This document shows positions 48,524 through 57,620 of a stretch of 64,000 nucleotides of DNA, piece by piece (the stretch's first letter is position 1; each line of letters starts with the position of its first letter). The stretch lies in NCBI GenBank assembly GCA_027623555.1, contig JAQBSZ010000004.1:155947-219946 (forward strand). The letters are read 5' to 3'. Source of the stretch: Pseudomonadota bacterium. GTDB lineage: Bacteria; Pseudomonadota; Gammaproteobacteria; Pseudomonadales; Pseudohongiellaceae. The translations under genes and the position numbers were made by a program. The notes beneath the pieces are model-generated. The model was not told the origin of the DNA, made no database searches, and saw only the letters and a program-made list of their open reading frames with translations.

Positions 48524-48714
48524 CTTTTACCTAACCCGCTTACTGGAACCCTTGAAAGCCAGGCCAGTAATTCCCTGTATGCCGCCAATATTCCGGGTAG
48601 CTACCATAGCACAATTCCAGTCTTCCCTCAGTGGGTTTTCTGCAGGCATCCCCAGCGCCTGGGGACTTTGCGCGGGACTCGTTACGAAATATCAGCGAAT
48701 TGCTCTTCTAGTAT

Positions 48715-49740
48715 TCAGGGAAGGTATTTCCGGGCGATCTCATGAACTGAATTGAACCAGGCCGGGTCATCATTGAGGTTAGGCAGCAACAGGAATTTTT
48801 CACCGCCCGCTTCCTGGAATTGATGCTGGTATTCGATGCCGATCTCGAAGATCGTTTCCAGGCAGTCGGAAACAAAAGACGGAGTAACCACGGCTACTCT
48901 TCTGACGCCTTGCTGTACCAGTTCGAGGATGTGCTGGTCCAGGTAAGGTTGAATCCACGGCAAGGGCCCGAAGCGGGATTGAAAGGCATTGGAATAGGCC
49001 ACGTCTGTCCAACCCAGCTCGGTTACGATTGCTCGGGTCGTAGCCAGGCACTGAGCGCGGTAGCAGGTTTGATTTTCGGAAGTGATTTGTTCACAGCAGT
49101 TACCAAAATTACAGACATTGCCTGAGTCGGCTTTCATTATGGTTTTCTCTGGCACACCGTGATAGCTGAATATCACATGATCAACTTCGAGTTCTTCCAG
49201 ATGTCTGGTGATCAGCTTTGACCAGGCGCGAACGAAAGCAGGTTCCTGATATAAGTCCTGAATAAAATGCAGCTCTGGTGCGACCTGCCATCGCTGCGCT
49301 GCCTTTTCTACCAGATGGAATATAGAAGCAGTCGTGGCGGTGGAATACTGCGGAAACATCGGTAACAACAGGATCTGCCGAATACCCTGTGATTCCAGCT
49401 TGGCCATAACATTCCAGACGAATGGCTGGCTATAGGCCATCGCATTCAGCACCAGCACTTCCTCACCCTCATCTTCGAAGGCTGCCTGCACACTGGCTTG
49501 CATGCGATCAGCATAGACTTTCAGTGGCGAGCCTTCTTCCATCCAGATCCTGGCATAATCCTTTGCCACCCGTGGTGCCCGAAATGGCAGGATGAGCAGA
49601 TTTCTGAGCAACCAGCGCCCCACAGGATTGAAATCGAAGACGAAAGGGTCGGCGAAGAAGTAACGGTAAAACTCTCGTAGTCCTTTGGCGGTTGGTGCAG
49701 CGGGCGTGCCAAGATTGAGCATTAATACAGCTTTGGACAT
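48715..49740 (-). CDS. hemH: Ferrochelatase
   Basis: The last enzyme of protoheme synthesis inserts Fe2+ into protoporphyrin IX. The 341-residue protein begins KAVLMLNLGTP and contains YSQPFVWN, LPMFPQYS and the active-site His in FSYHGVPEK (about residues 191-199). Between 210 and 231 lies a cysteine cluster (Cys210, 215, 216, 226, 231) resembling the internal [2Fe-2S]-binding segment found in some bacterial ferrochelatases. GGGGAAAG precedes the ATG. It is 35 bases after the M28-fold gene in the same direction. Confidence 0.95.
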   Translation of the reverse strand: MSKAVLMLNLGTPAAPTAKGLREFYRYFFADPFVFDFNPVGRWLLRNLLILPFRAPRVAKDYARIWMEEGSPLKVYADRMQASVQAAFEDEGEEVLVLNAMAYSQPFVWNVMAKLESQGIRQILLLPMFPQYSTATTASIFHLVEKAAQRWQVAPELHFIQDLYQEPAFVRAWSKLITRHLEELEVDHVIFSYHGVPEKTIMKADSGNVCNFGNCCEQITSENQTCYRAQCLATTRAIVTELGWTDVAYSNAFQSRFGPLPWIQPYLDQHILELVQQGVRRVAVVTPSFVSDCLETIFEIGIEYQHQFQEAGGEKFLLLPNLNDDPAWFNSVHEIARKYLP

Positions 49741-49775
49741 GAATACTTTCCCGGGGAAAATTGAACGACGTTGAT

Positions 49776-51377
49776 TTACTGCGGGGAATCCAATGAATTC
49801 GATTCCACTCGGTCGACTTGCTTCACAAAATGCGCCACGAACCGGGCCATACGCTCCAGCCCCGGAACCGAGATCACTTCAGTTACTTCCCCGCTGGTAT
49901 GGTAGAGCGGCGGTGCCTGCATGGTCGTGACGATGGGTACACCGACACTGCGGTAGCCACCACCCTCGCCGCTGGCCATAGCCGAATCCGTAGCAACGAA
50001 ATTTGTCCCGTAACGCTGCACGCCTTCGTCAAACAAGCCGCGCAGAAACTCAGACTGATTGGTAATCCCGACAACAATTGGTGCTTCGCCGGCATCTGCC
50101 GTGTACTGCCGATAGCCATCGTCAAACAGAAACCGGGCTGGCGAGATATTCCGTTGTGCAACATGTTCGAGGTTGAAGATTAACAGCGCATTCTGAAAGA
50201 CGTCCTGATTCATCAGCACCGCGTTGCGAGGACCGTTGAGCCCGGATGTATGATGTCCGGCACTCACCACCAGCACCAGGGTGCGCAATAACTGGTTCTC
50301 GGGTTTTGCAAAGTGCCGTGCCATGGCCAGCAAGACTGCCAGTCCATCGCCATTGTCCCCTGCACCATCGAACCAGGCATCGGCATGGGCATTCAGCACG
50401 ATCGTCTCATCACTGGCCCGGCCCGGGATTACGCCTACTGCATTGAGCGCATTTAAATTGTTATGGGTTGCTGATTGCAGACTGAGTCGCATGGTCAATT
50501 GATCGGCCTTGCCGGCAATCGCTGCCGCATTCATCACCTGACTGAGAAACCAGCTATCCTGTCCGCCGAGATTGAAACAGGGGCCACCGCAATTACTGAA
50601 GTCCCTGACCCGCTGGTTACCCGGCTGATCGACCAGGTTGATAACCGCAGCCGCACCGCGCGCCATCAAATCCCTGGCTTGCGGTACGGCCGAGCCACGC
50701 TCAAATACCAGGTGGGCTTGTGGGGTAATGTGCTGAATAGCGATCTTACCGCGCACATCGATATGCAATAACTCGGCTGCACTGCCTTTACCCACATAGA
50801 CAATCGGCGCGCTGAGTTCACCGCCCGCGAATTCCGAGGGTGCCAGCGGCATGGAGGATTGCAGAATGACGTCGTCACTACCTGCTCCGAACTGGGAATG
50901 TCCCAGCAGCCGAACTTCCCATCGCGAGGGTATCCATAAACTGGCATCCGGGTCCTGATCGAAGCGCTGGAACCTGACATCGTCAATTCCCGCATCTTTC
51001 AAGCGTTCAGCTGCCCAGCGCACCGTCGTCTCGCCGGAATAGAACCCGCTGACCCGACCCCATATCTGGTCTGAGCCAAATTCCCGATTCGACAGACTCT
51101 GCCTGGAGAAATCCACGATGCGTTCGAGGTCGTAGGCGAGTCGTCGCCCCTCCAGCTCGAAATAGGCTTCTTCGCCTTCCGGGACAACAGCTGGTGCCGG
51201 GCCCCGGCCGCCCATAGCAACCGGGTTGGTATGGGGTAGCACAGGAGGTGGCAGCTGAATCCCAAACCAGGGTTTTTGAGTCTCTTCCTGCTGTCCGCTG
51301 GCACTCACCGCGAAGAAAAATATCACCACACCAAGGAGTTGTTTCACAAACAATTTGTTCTCTAGTTCAGTGTTCAT
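49776..51377 (-). CDS. Secreted M28-fold protein with PA domain and altered active site
   Basis: The 533-residue protein has a signal-like N-terminus (hydrophobic from KQLLGVVIFFFAVSASG), a PA insert (about 185-260) and an M28 aminopeptidase fold. Metal-site residues HADAWFDGAGDN (331-342) and the late His of PLYHTSGE are conserved. The catalytic Glu-Glu pair that normally reads GEE is replaced by GHH (374-376), and the usual NLD is NLE. It may therefore be a non-peptidase metalloprotein or use a different metal arrangement. The start is uncertain (no strong ribosome site). Confidence 0.8.
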   Translation of the reverse strand: MNTELENKLFVKQLLGVVIFFFAVSASGQQEETQKPWFGIQLPPPVLPHTNPVAMGGRGPAPAVVPEGEEAYFELEGRRLAYDLERIVDFSRQSLSNREFGSDQIWGRVSGFYSGETTVRWAAERLKDAGIDDVRFQRFDQDPDASLWIPSRWEVRLLGHSQFGAGSDDVILQSSMPLAPSEFAGGELSAPIVYVGKGSAAELLHIDVRGKIAIQHITPQAHLVFERGSAVPQARDLMARGAAAVINLVDQPGNQRVRDFSNCGGPCFNLGGQDSWFLSQVMNAAAIAGKADQLTMRLSLQSATHNNLNALNAVGVIPGRASDETIVLNAHADAWFDGAGDNGDGLAVLLAMARHFAKPENQLLRTLVLVVSAGHHTSGLNGPRNAVLMNQDVFQNALLIFNLEHVAQRNISPARFLFDDGYRQYTADAGEAPIVVGITNQSEFLRGLFDEGVQRYGTNFVATDSAMASGEGGGYRSVGVPIVTTMQAPPLYHTSGEVTEVISVPGLERMARFVAHFVKQVDRVESNSLDSPQ

Positions 51378-51468
51378 AGTCAGATACTACGGTGAAACGG
51401 GATTTGTTTTCCACTTCTGCCAATAATTCGCCTTTCAAGCGAAGCGCCGTGACAGAGGTACGCAGGCC

Positions 51469-52038
51469 TTACGGGTCCGACAGATTATTCTGCTGACCCT
51501 CGATTCCTGCCGATGCTGTCTTCACATCGGAAAGTATCCATTCAAATTCAACGCCCGGAAATCGAGGATCAGGTGGTGCCTTACCGAGAGACTTGCGCCC
51601 AGCTCTGACCAACGATGCCGCTGCTGCAGGCGAACACTCTGAAAGAGTATACCTGGCACCTTGTTGCTTTGCCTGCAGCATGAGGGCATCGGCAACTCGT
51701 CTGAACAGTCCCTGCCCGACCATTTCAGGAATAACAACAACGCGTTCGGGGATGCCGATAGGCCCATCCAGAGAAAAACCGGTTGCCTGGTAGTAGCTGC
51801 CGTGATGCGTGCTGGTCAGGTCAGGATACTGTGTGTAGCGGCCCGCTGCGACCAGTCTGTCGGCTGATTCAATGACAAAGTGAAATGCCGCTTGATCTTC
51901 CTCTTCCAGGCAACGCCCCTCTGGAAAACAACCGGGCGCTGTCATGCCTTCTGCTATCCAGACTTCTACGCGTAACCGGGCGATACGATCTAACCATTCA
52001 TCACCCGTGACTACCGCTGTGCTGAATTCATCGCTCAA
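51469..52038 (-). CDS. GNAT family N-acetyltransferase
   Basis: The 189-residue protein has GNAT strands and the acyl-CoA loop region (VVVIPEMVGQGLFRRVADALML, where GQGLF replaces the common Q/RxxGxG/A). It should transfer an acyl group to an amine. The start is TTG at 52038, overlapping the TGA of the adenylation gene (TTGA), so the two proteins are made together. Substrate is unknown; the coupling suggests it acts on, or with, the product of the neighbouring ligase-like enzyme. Confidence 0.75.
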   Translation of the reverse strand: MSDEFSTAVVTGDEWLDRIARLRVEVWIAEGMTAPGCFPEGRCLEEEDQAAFHFVIESADRLVAAGRYTQYPDLTSTHHGSYYQATGFSLDGPIGIPERVVVIPEMVGQGLFRRVADALMLQAKQQGARYTLSECSPAAAASLVRAGRKSLGKAPPDPRFPGVEFEWILSDVKTASAGIEGQQNNLSDP

Positions 52039-53453
52039 CGGTCCGGCTCCGGGGTAAATTCAGAAATAAAGTTTTGAAACTTTCTACCCCCCTCCCCCAG
52101 AAACTGATCAGTATGCAGTATCTCCAGGTTAGGGTGCTGCAATGTAGCGAATGCTTGCTCATAGGCCTTTCTGACCTCGCTGGCGACTCCGGCAAAAACG
52201 GCTTCCTCGCAATCTATACGCAGGGAAAAGTGTCCCTGCTGATCCTGGTAGGCCTGGTATTTCCTGACCGCCGATTTCTGGCGCGCGGCTATCTCATACA
52301 AGGCCATCTGAATTGCTGCCCAACGTTGCCAGGTGCCCTCCGGCAGGTAGGCGATGCGACGATAGCGGCCTTGAACAGCGCCGAATGAGGGCAAAGTCCG
52401 GCCACAGGAACAAGGCCCTTCGACAGCTTCAGCCAGATCATCTGCATCATAACGCAACAGCGGCATGACCGGGTTGTTCAGCGCTGTCACCAATAATTTA
52501 CCCGTCTCGCCCGGGGCACACGCTGATCCATCGGGTTTCACAATTTCGACGACACAGTGTTCGGCATGCACATGGTAACGACCCCCCTCCGGGCAACGAC
52601 TGGCTATCAGACCGATTTCATTGAGGCCGTAATTCTGTTGCACCGGTATTTGCAGATTGTTTTCAACCAGGGATCGCATAGCAGGTGTCAGGGTGTGAGA
52701 GATCGCTAAAACACCCTCAAGATGCTGGAGTGCATCAGGCGCGAATTTCTGCAAGGAGAGAAACTCGAGATTCGATGACTGGGTGACGAGGTAGGCTGGT
52801 TTGATTTGATTGACAGTGATTACCTGATCACCAATCAGGTTGGTATTGTTAAATGCCCAGGCTGCACCTGTTTCGAACAGGCCTCCGAGAGTGGGCCAGG
52901 CAGCCAGCTTCAAATAGGTCTGCTCAGGAATGTAGGATCCGTCTGGCATTCTGGGTAACTCGGCGGCGGGCCGGATGGAGAGCATGGTGCGACGCGGATC
53001 GAATCGAAACCACCGGTATTCCCGCTGCTTTAACCAGCGAAACATGCCGAGGCTGTAATCGCTGTGTTGAATAATCGTAGGCTGTCCGGTGGTCCCGGAG
53101 GTTTGTGTGCTGCCAGCCTGCTTGTGACCAGGCCAGAGTTGCCTGGTCTGTAATGCGTCCGTGTGTTGTTCAATAGCCGCTTTCTCAAGAATCGGAATCC
53201 TGGCGAGGATTGACGCATCCCGCAGATGGCGGCGACTGATTTTTTCCCGCTGAAACAGCTCCCGGTAATAAGGAACGATATCGTAACAGTGCTGCAAAAG
53301 ATGTCTCAGGCCCTGAGTTTTCTGCAGGCGCTGCTCTGGAGCTGCAAGGAATTCATTACGAAGCAGTACCTCATCGAAGCGAGGCCTACTGTTATTGGCC
53401 TTGAGTTTCCAGCATTGATTCGCCTGCAGTTCTTGTTCTAGGGAGGTAGACAT
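52035..53453 (-). CDS. Phenylacetate-CoA ligase-like adenylation enzyme (CapK/PaaK type)
   Basis: The 472-residue ANL-superfamily protein is of the PaaK/CapK type. The ATP loop is TQTSGTTGQPT, with YGLNEIG and the ADP-like RYDADDLAE motif further on and a small C-terminal lid domain. It activates a carboxylic acid as an acyl-adenylate and passes it to CoA or another acceptor. No carrier protein or CoA-linked catabolic gene is nearby; the only coupled gene is the GNAT. Substrate is undetermined. Confidence 0.82.
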   Translation of the reverse strand: MSTSLEQELQANQCWKLKANNSRPRFDEVLLRNEFLAAPEQRLQKTQGLRHLLQHCYDIVPYYRELFQREKISRRHLRDASILARIPILEKAAIEQHTDALQTRQLWPGHKQAGSTQTSGTTGQPTIIQHSDYSLGMFRWLKQREYRWFRFDPRRTMLSIRPAAELPRMPDGSYIPEQTYLKLAAWPTLGGLFETGAAWAFNNTNLIGDQVITVNQIKPAYLVTQSSNLEFLSLQKFAPDALQHLEGVLAISHTLTPAMRSLVENNLQIPVQQNYGLNEIGLIASRCPEGGRYHVHAEHCVVEIVKPDGSACAPGETGKLLVTALNNPVMPLLRYDADDLAEAVEGPCSCGRTLPSFGAVQGRYRRIAYLPEGTWQRWAAIQMALYEIAARQKSAVRKYQAYQDQQGHFSLRIDCEEAVFAGVASEVRKAYEQAFATLQHPNLEILHTDQFLGEGGRKFQNFISEFTPEPDR

Positions 53454-53818
53454 CAGCAGTACAGTTTATTGGATTGTGAAGCCAATGATCGAATCGATTT
53501 CGCCGGTGCTGATTACTTTTTAATCATCATCGATCATTACGGGCTATGCATGGGTTTTTCAAAGAACTAGTAACTAGTTAGCAATCAGCGCCGGTATCGT
53601 CAGGTGATTTTCGAGTAAATTCGCTGCCAGGCGCACAGCCAGCAATTTGTCCGTTCATCTACCTGAATACCGCATGGTTACTGGGCTTCAGCGAGATTGA
53701 GTAGGTTGGTAACAAAAATCTGAGAAATTAGCTGCAATCCCTTTGAAAACCAGTAGACTAGGGCCCTTAGCTGGACCAATCTCAATTTAACGAAATCATT
53801 AACCAAAGGGATCATTTC
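53454..53818. other. 365-base divergent intergenic region
   Basis: This AT-rich spacer lies between the adenylation gene (leftward) and the redoxin/cytochrome fusion gene (rightward). AAGGGA just before 53819 is the ribosome site for the fusion gene. A small palindrome ACTAGTAACTAGT lies near 53567. No gene or hairpin terminator was recognised. Confidence 0.45.
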
Positions 53819-55666
53819 GTGAAAAATTCTCTGCAATTCTCATTAATCGCGCTTCTGGTTTCAACGGCTTCTTCCTTGTACGCCGGTGAAAGAATTGGCG
53901 ATTTCTCACTGATTGACCATCTCGGTGCACAACATCACATGACCTGGTATGACGACCAGAATGCTGTGGTAATCCTGCCGCAGGCAAATGCGGCGACCGA
54001 TTCTGCCTCTGTTGCTGCCCTGGCAGATCTGACTGTCAAATATGCAGACCAGAATGTCGTGTTCTTCTTGCTGAACCCTGGCCTGCAGACCGATCGTGCA
54101 GCGGTTGCTCAGGATGTTGCCGTGCAACGACTGAACCTGCCTGTGTTGATGGATGACGCGCAACTGGTGGCCGAAGGGCTGGGGCTTACCCGTCTGGATG
54201 AAGCAGTTGTCTATGACCCTAAATCATTTGAAATGCTCTATCGCGGCCCGGTAGATGCGCAACTGGAACAAGCGCTGCAAAGCCTGATCGCTGGCGAGCG
54301 TACTGATCTGGTCGCAGTGGCAACCGATGGTGCGACCATTAATTACACCGGCGCTGGATTACAGTCGACTCCTTCGTATGTTGCTGATGTAGCCCCCATC
54401 GTAGTAGAGAACTGTGCCAACTGTCATCGTGAAGGCGGTATCGCGCCTTTCGCCATGGACAGCAAGCTGGCCTTACAAGGCTGGTCACCAATGATCCGCG
54501 AAGTGGTGATGACCAAGCGCATGCCGCCAGGTCAGATCGACAATAAAGTCGGCCACAAGATGAAGAATGAAATGAACCTCAGCGATACTGAAATGCAGAC
54601 CCTGGTGCGCTGGGTGAATGCCGGCTCGCCAGTAGACGGTGATAATGACCCGCTGGCCAATCTTTCCTGGCCTGATACCAAGTGGACCCTCGGAGAACCT
54701 GATCTGATTGTCAGGGTTCCTCCCCAGTCAGTTCCAGCGACCGGTGTAGTTGACTACCGCGATATCCCTGTCGATCTTGGCCTGACTGAAGATCGTTGGG
54801 TCCGCGGTAGCGAAGTGGTTCCTGATAAGGCTGAAGTTCTACACCACATTATTACCACGGTAGTTCCTCCGGGTGGTGCGGGTGATCCGCAAGCAGCATT
54901 TATTGCTGCTATCAATAGTCTGCCAGAAGAACGTGCTGCCAAGATCCGCGCCGATATGTTCTCCGCGATCGCAGCCGGTAAATCGCCGGACATTGACAAG
55001 ATTTTCCAGGAAAACCCTGATATCGACGTGGGCTCTCTGTTAGGTGGTGGCGATCCGGACCAGGGCTCGGTTGCCGGCTATGCACCGGGTAACAGCGTCT
55101 CGTTGAACCCTGAAGGTGTTGGTGGTCTGCTGAAGGCCGGGACCCGGTTAAACCTGCAGATGCACTACACAACCTCCGGCAAGGAAGTGACTGATGAAAC
55201 TGAAATCGGTATCTACTTCTATCCTGAAGGATATGTCCCGACAGAGCGTATGTCAGGCGGGGTAGGCAATGCCTTCACAATCGCCATTCCTGCCCAGTCG
55301 AAAGACCATGAAATGCAATTGGTCACTCACATTCCAAAGGATGCTGAGCTGCGCAGCCTGATGCCACACATGCATTTCCGTGGCAAGCGTATGAGCTTCG
55401 TAGCGCGCTATCCGGACGGCAGCGAGGAGATGCTCCTGTCAGTGCCGGCTTATGATTTCAACTGGCAGCTGTCTCACGAACTGGAACAGCCACTGCAAGT
55501 TCCAGCAGGTACCCAGATTATCGCCACTGGTGCGTTTGATAACTCTTCACAGAATCCAGCTAACCCGGATCCTACTATTGAGGTGAAATGGGGCGAGCAG
55601 TCCTGGGAAGAGATGTTTATGGGATTCTACTCGTGGAAGAACGTCGACCAGGACGGCGAGGATTAA
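53819..55666 (+). CDS. Redoxin-like / cytochrome c / copper-monooxygenase-like fusion protein
   Basis: The 615-residue exported protein starts with GTG, a signal peptide ending at about residue 22, and AAGGGA upstream. Residues 23-165 resemble a thioredoxin/redoxin fold but have no Cys. A cytochrome c segment (185-275) has heme motif CANCH at 199-203 with a likely Met ligand in RMPPGQ. Residues 290-605 resemble the PHM/DBM type copper monooxygenase: HH at 342-343, LQMHY at 447-451 and MPHMH at 516-520 are placed like the copper His ligands. The heme could feed electrons to the copper sites. Cys199 and Cys202 are the only cysteines. A strong terminator follows. Confidence 0.82.
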   Translation: MKNSLQFSLIALLVSTASSLYAGERIGDFSLIDHLGAQHHMTWYDDQNAVVILPQANAATDSASVAALADLTVKYADQNVVFFLLNPGLQTDRAAVAQDVAVQRLNLPVLMDDAQLVAEGLGLTRLDEAVVYDPKSFEMLYRGPVDAQLEQALQSLIAGERTDLVAVATDGATINYTGAGLQSTPSYVADVAPIVVENCANCHREGGIAPFAMDSKLALQGWSPMIREVVMTKRMPPGQIDNKVGHKMKNEMNLSDTEMQTLVRWVNAGSPVDGDNDPLANLSWPDTKWTLGEPDLIVRVPPQSVPATGVVDYRDIPVDLGLTEDRWVRGSEVVPDKAEVLHHIITTVVPPGGAGDPQAAFIAAINSLPEERAAKIRADMFSAIAAGKSPDIDKIFQENPDIDVGSLLGGGDPDQGSVAGYAPGNSVSLNPEGVGGLLKAGTRLNLQMHYTTSGKEVTDETEIGIYFYPEGYVPTERMSGGVGNAFTIAIPAQSKDHEMQLVTHIPKDAELRSLMPHMHFRGKRMSFVARYPDGSEEMLLSVPAYDFNWQLSHELEQPLQVPAGTQIIATGAFDNSSQNPANPDPTIEVKWGEQSWEEMFMGFYSWKNVDQDGED

Positions 55667-55690
55667 GTTCAAGAATACCCAAGCTAAACT

Positions 55691-55716
55691 AAAAACGGGC
55701 CAATTGGCCCGTTTTT
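55691..55716 (+). terminator. Rho-independent terminator after the fusion gene
   Basis: The 26-base perfect palindrome AAAAACGGGCCAATTGGCCC continues to GTTTTT and forms a GC-rich stem with flanking A and T runs. It lies 25 bases after the 55666 stop and can serve in both directions. Confidence 0.85.
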
Positions 55717-55832
55717 CGTGGGAGTGAAGCAGTTCAGCGCGAAAGGTTGCGCCTATAAATTATAGGCCATGCCTTGAGGTATTGTGCCAACGAAACTCCC
55801 GCGAAAATAAGCAAGCACCTACAACGAAAGAA

Positions 55833-56789
55833 TTAGTCGATCAGGTCTTTTGGATCACCAAACACCGAGGAGCCCTGTTCGAGCCAGTCGGCTAACGCCG
55901 GGGTGAGTTTTTTAAGGCGTATGTTTTTATAGAACGCCAGGCTCTCATCCGAAAGCACACCCTGCCACTGACCACTGGTTCCCTTGTTGAAGAATTTCGA
56001 GTCATCCTTCCAGAGTCCAACGTTGGTTTCCGGCGCCAGATTGGTTGCCTTCTCCTTCATCGCGTCGAAGGTCGCCGCGTGCACCAGTTGTGGCCATGCA
56101 GCTTCATCCACCTCGATATTCAACAACGCCGCCAGCCGCTTCATCTGGCCGTCGAGGTCCTGCTTCAGGTCCTGATAGTGCAGGAAGTGAAGGTTTGGCA
56201 GATGGCGATATTTCCAGTACGAACGCGCGTGGTTGAAGTGAGACCAAAAGGGAAACCCATCGTCTTCCCACTCGAATAAACCGGTAGTGAGCCACTGCTT
56301 GAAGAGCAGATTCGGATCGTCCGGCATGGCATCCATTCCGGCAAGCTGAGGCAGGCCCTGCTGTTCGCGGAGTCTGGCGATAACTGCAAAATCCATGTTT
56401 TGAATGTGATTAAGCATGGACATGAAGACATCGCGAGGGTCTCTACCACAATACACATACTGCGCGTCAGGTAAGAAATCCAGACCATCGAGCGGCGTAT
56501 GCGTCTTGATGAAGCGGCGGTGAGTCTGGGACGCGTAGGTTTTTTGCATCTCTTCTACAGGTCCGGTCAATACTTCTACCCAGGGCGAGAGTTCGGTGAG
56601 CGGGCGATCGAAGCTGGGTGTCTGGAATACCAAGAGTGCACAGATATTCTGGGTCCAGGTAGTTCCCGCCTTGTAGGAAGTGCAAATAAGAATGTCGCCG
56701 TCTCGTGTTGCCAAACCTTCCCAGCGTTTGGTGGTCCATAAATCACAATCGTATTCATGAAGTTTTTCCGGTAAAGCTGACTGATCCAT
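55833..56789 (-). CDS. Sulfotransferase family protein
   Basis: The 318-residue cytoplasmic protein is of the cytosolic sulfotransferase type that uses PAPS. The 5'-phosphosulfate loop is TSYKAGTTWTQN, the 3'-phosphate site is CGRDPRDVFMSMLNH, and the late GTSGQW segment fits the KxGxxGxW region. The ATG at 56789 has AAAGGAGA upstream; the longer start at 56813 is unlikely. Acceptor is unknown; PAPS-making genes are absent from the window. The gene is 41 bases upstream-adjacent to a rightward-facing spacer and 79 bases from the secreted phosphatase-like gene in the same direction. Confidence 0.88.
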   Translation of the reverse strand: MDQSALPEKLHEYDCDLWTTKRWEGLATRDGDILICTSYKAGTTWTQNICALLVFQTPSFDRPLTELSPWVEVLTGPVEEMQKTYASQTHRRFIKTHTPLDGLDFLPDAQYVYCGRDPRDVFMSMLNHIQNMDFAVIARLREQQGLPQLAGMDAMPDDPNLLFKQWLTTGLFEWEDDGFPFWSHFNHARSYWKYRHLPNLHFLHYQDLKQDLDGQMKRLAALLNIEVDEAAWPQLVHAATFDAMKEKATNLAPETNVGLWKDDSKFFNKGTSGQWQGVLSDESLAFYKNIRLKKLTPALADWLEQGSSVFGDPKDLID

Positions 56790-56867
56790 TTTGTTCTCCT
56801 TTCCATTCTCCATGCTATTTCTCTTTATTCAGCACCAGGCCTCTCTTCTCGTTTCGCTGTGATGAAG

Positions 56868-57446
56868 CTATTGCTGGCGAGGCGGCGGAGGCGTCCAATC
56901 GCAGCCACTGCAATTCGGATCCTTACCGTTTTGCGCCATCACTTCAAAAATAAAATCGCGCCAGACCGAGTTGGGTTGCCAGACAGTATTCATGTCAGCT
57001 TTGGCTTCGGCCACAGCTACGTCATCGTAGATGACCCGGTAAAGAAAACTGAACGCGGTAGCGCGGGCATTCACCTGGCAGTGCAATAAGGTTTTCTTGC
57101 CAGTGTTGCGCTGCATTGAGTCGGCGAAGGCGTAGAAATCATCAGGCAGGGGATTATCGAATGCCACCGGTACCTGCATATATTCCATGCCGAGGTTCTT
57201 CACCAACTGATCTTCATCAGGCAGTGCGTTGGGGTTATTGGTAAAGGCGATATAGACGACTCGCTCAAAACCCTGATCCGCTACCGTCTGTAACTGTTCG
57301 AGGGTGGGCTGGCCAGCACTGGCGAAGCTGTCACTGTATTGGCGAAAATTAATGATCTCGGCCAGGGCGGAAGCAGGCTCCTCTACGGCCAGAGCAGTAG
57401 TTGCAAACACAACAGCAGCCGCTGTGGCAAGAATTCGACTCTTCAT
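56868..57446 (-). CDS. Secreted CX4R phosphatase-like protein
   Basis: The 192-residue protein has a signal peptide (MKSRILATAAAVVFATTALA). The fold resembles the DSP-type phosphatase branch that includes the beta-lactamase hydrolase-like (Blh) group (QYSDSFASAGQPTLEQL, QGFERVVYIAF). The active-site loop is HCQVNARATAF, with Arg five residues after Cys (CX4R, as in the Blh-type domain) rather than the classic CX5R of protein tyrosine phosphatases. Activity is therefore uncertain; a periplasmic phosphatase or sulfur-transfer role is possible. GGAG precedes the ATG at 57446. Confidence 0.75.
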   Translation of the reverse strand: MKSRILATAAAVVFATTALAVEEPASALAEIINFRQYSDSFASAGQPTLEQLQTVADQGFERVVYIAFTNNPNALPDEDQLVKNLGMEYMQVPVAFDNPLPDDFYAFADSMQRNTGKKTLLHCQVNARATAFSFLYRVIYDDVAVAEAKADMNTVWQPNSVWRDFIFEVMAQNGKDPNCSGCDWTPPPPRQQ

Positions 57447-57620
57447 GGTCACTCCATGGGGCATCAGATGATAAGTGGGCATAACTATAACAAACACTCT
57501 GCGCCAAAATCCCCTTTTTCACTGCATGGCAATGGGTCGCCGCCCTGACCTGAGCGGCGGCTTCCCTTGCAGCTGCTCAATAGCTTTCCCCAGAATGCTC
57601 ATGCTATAAGTGCACAGACC

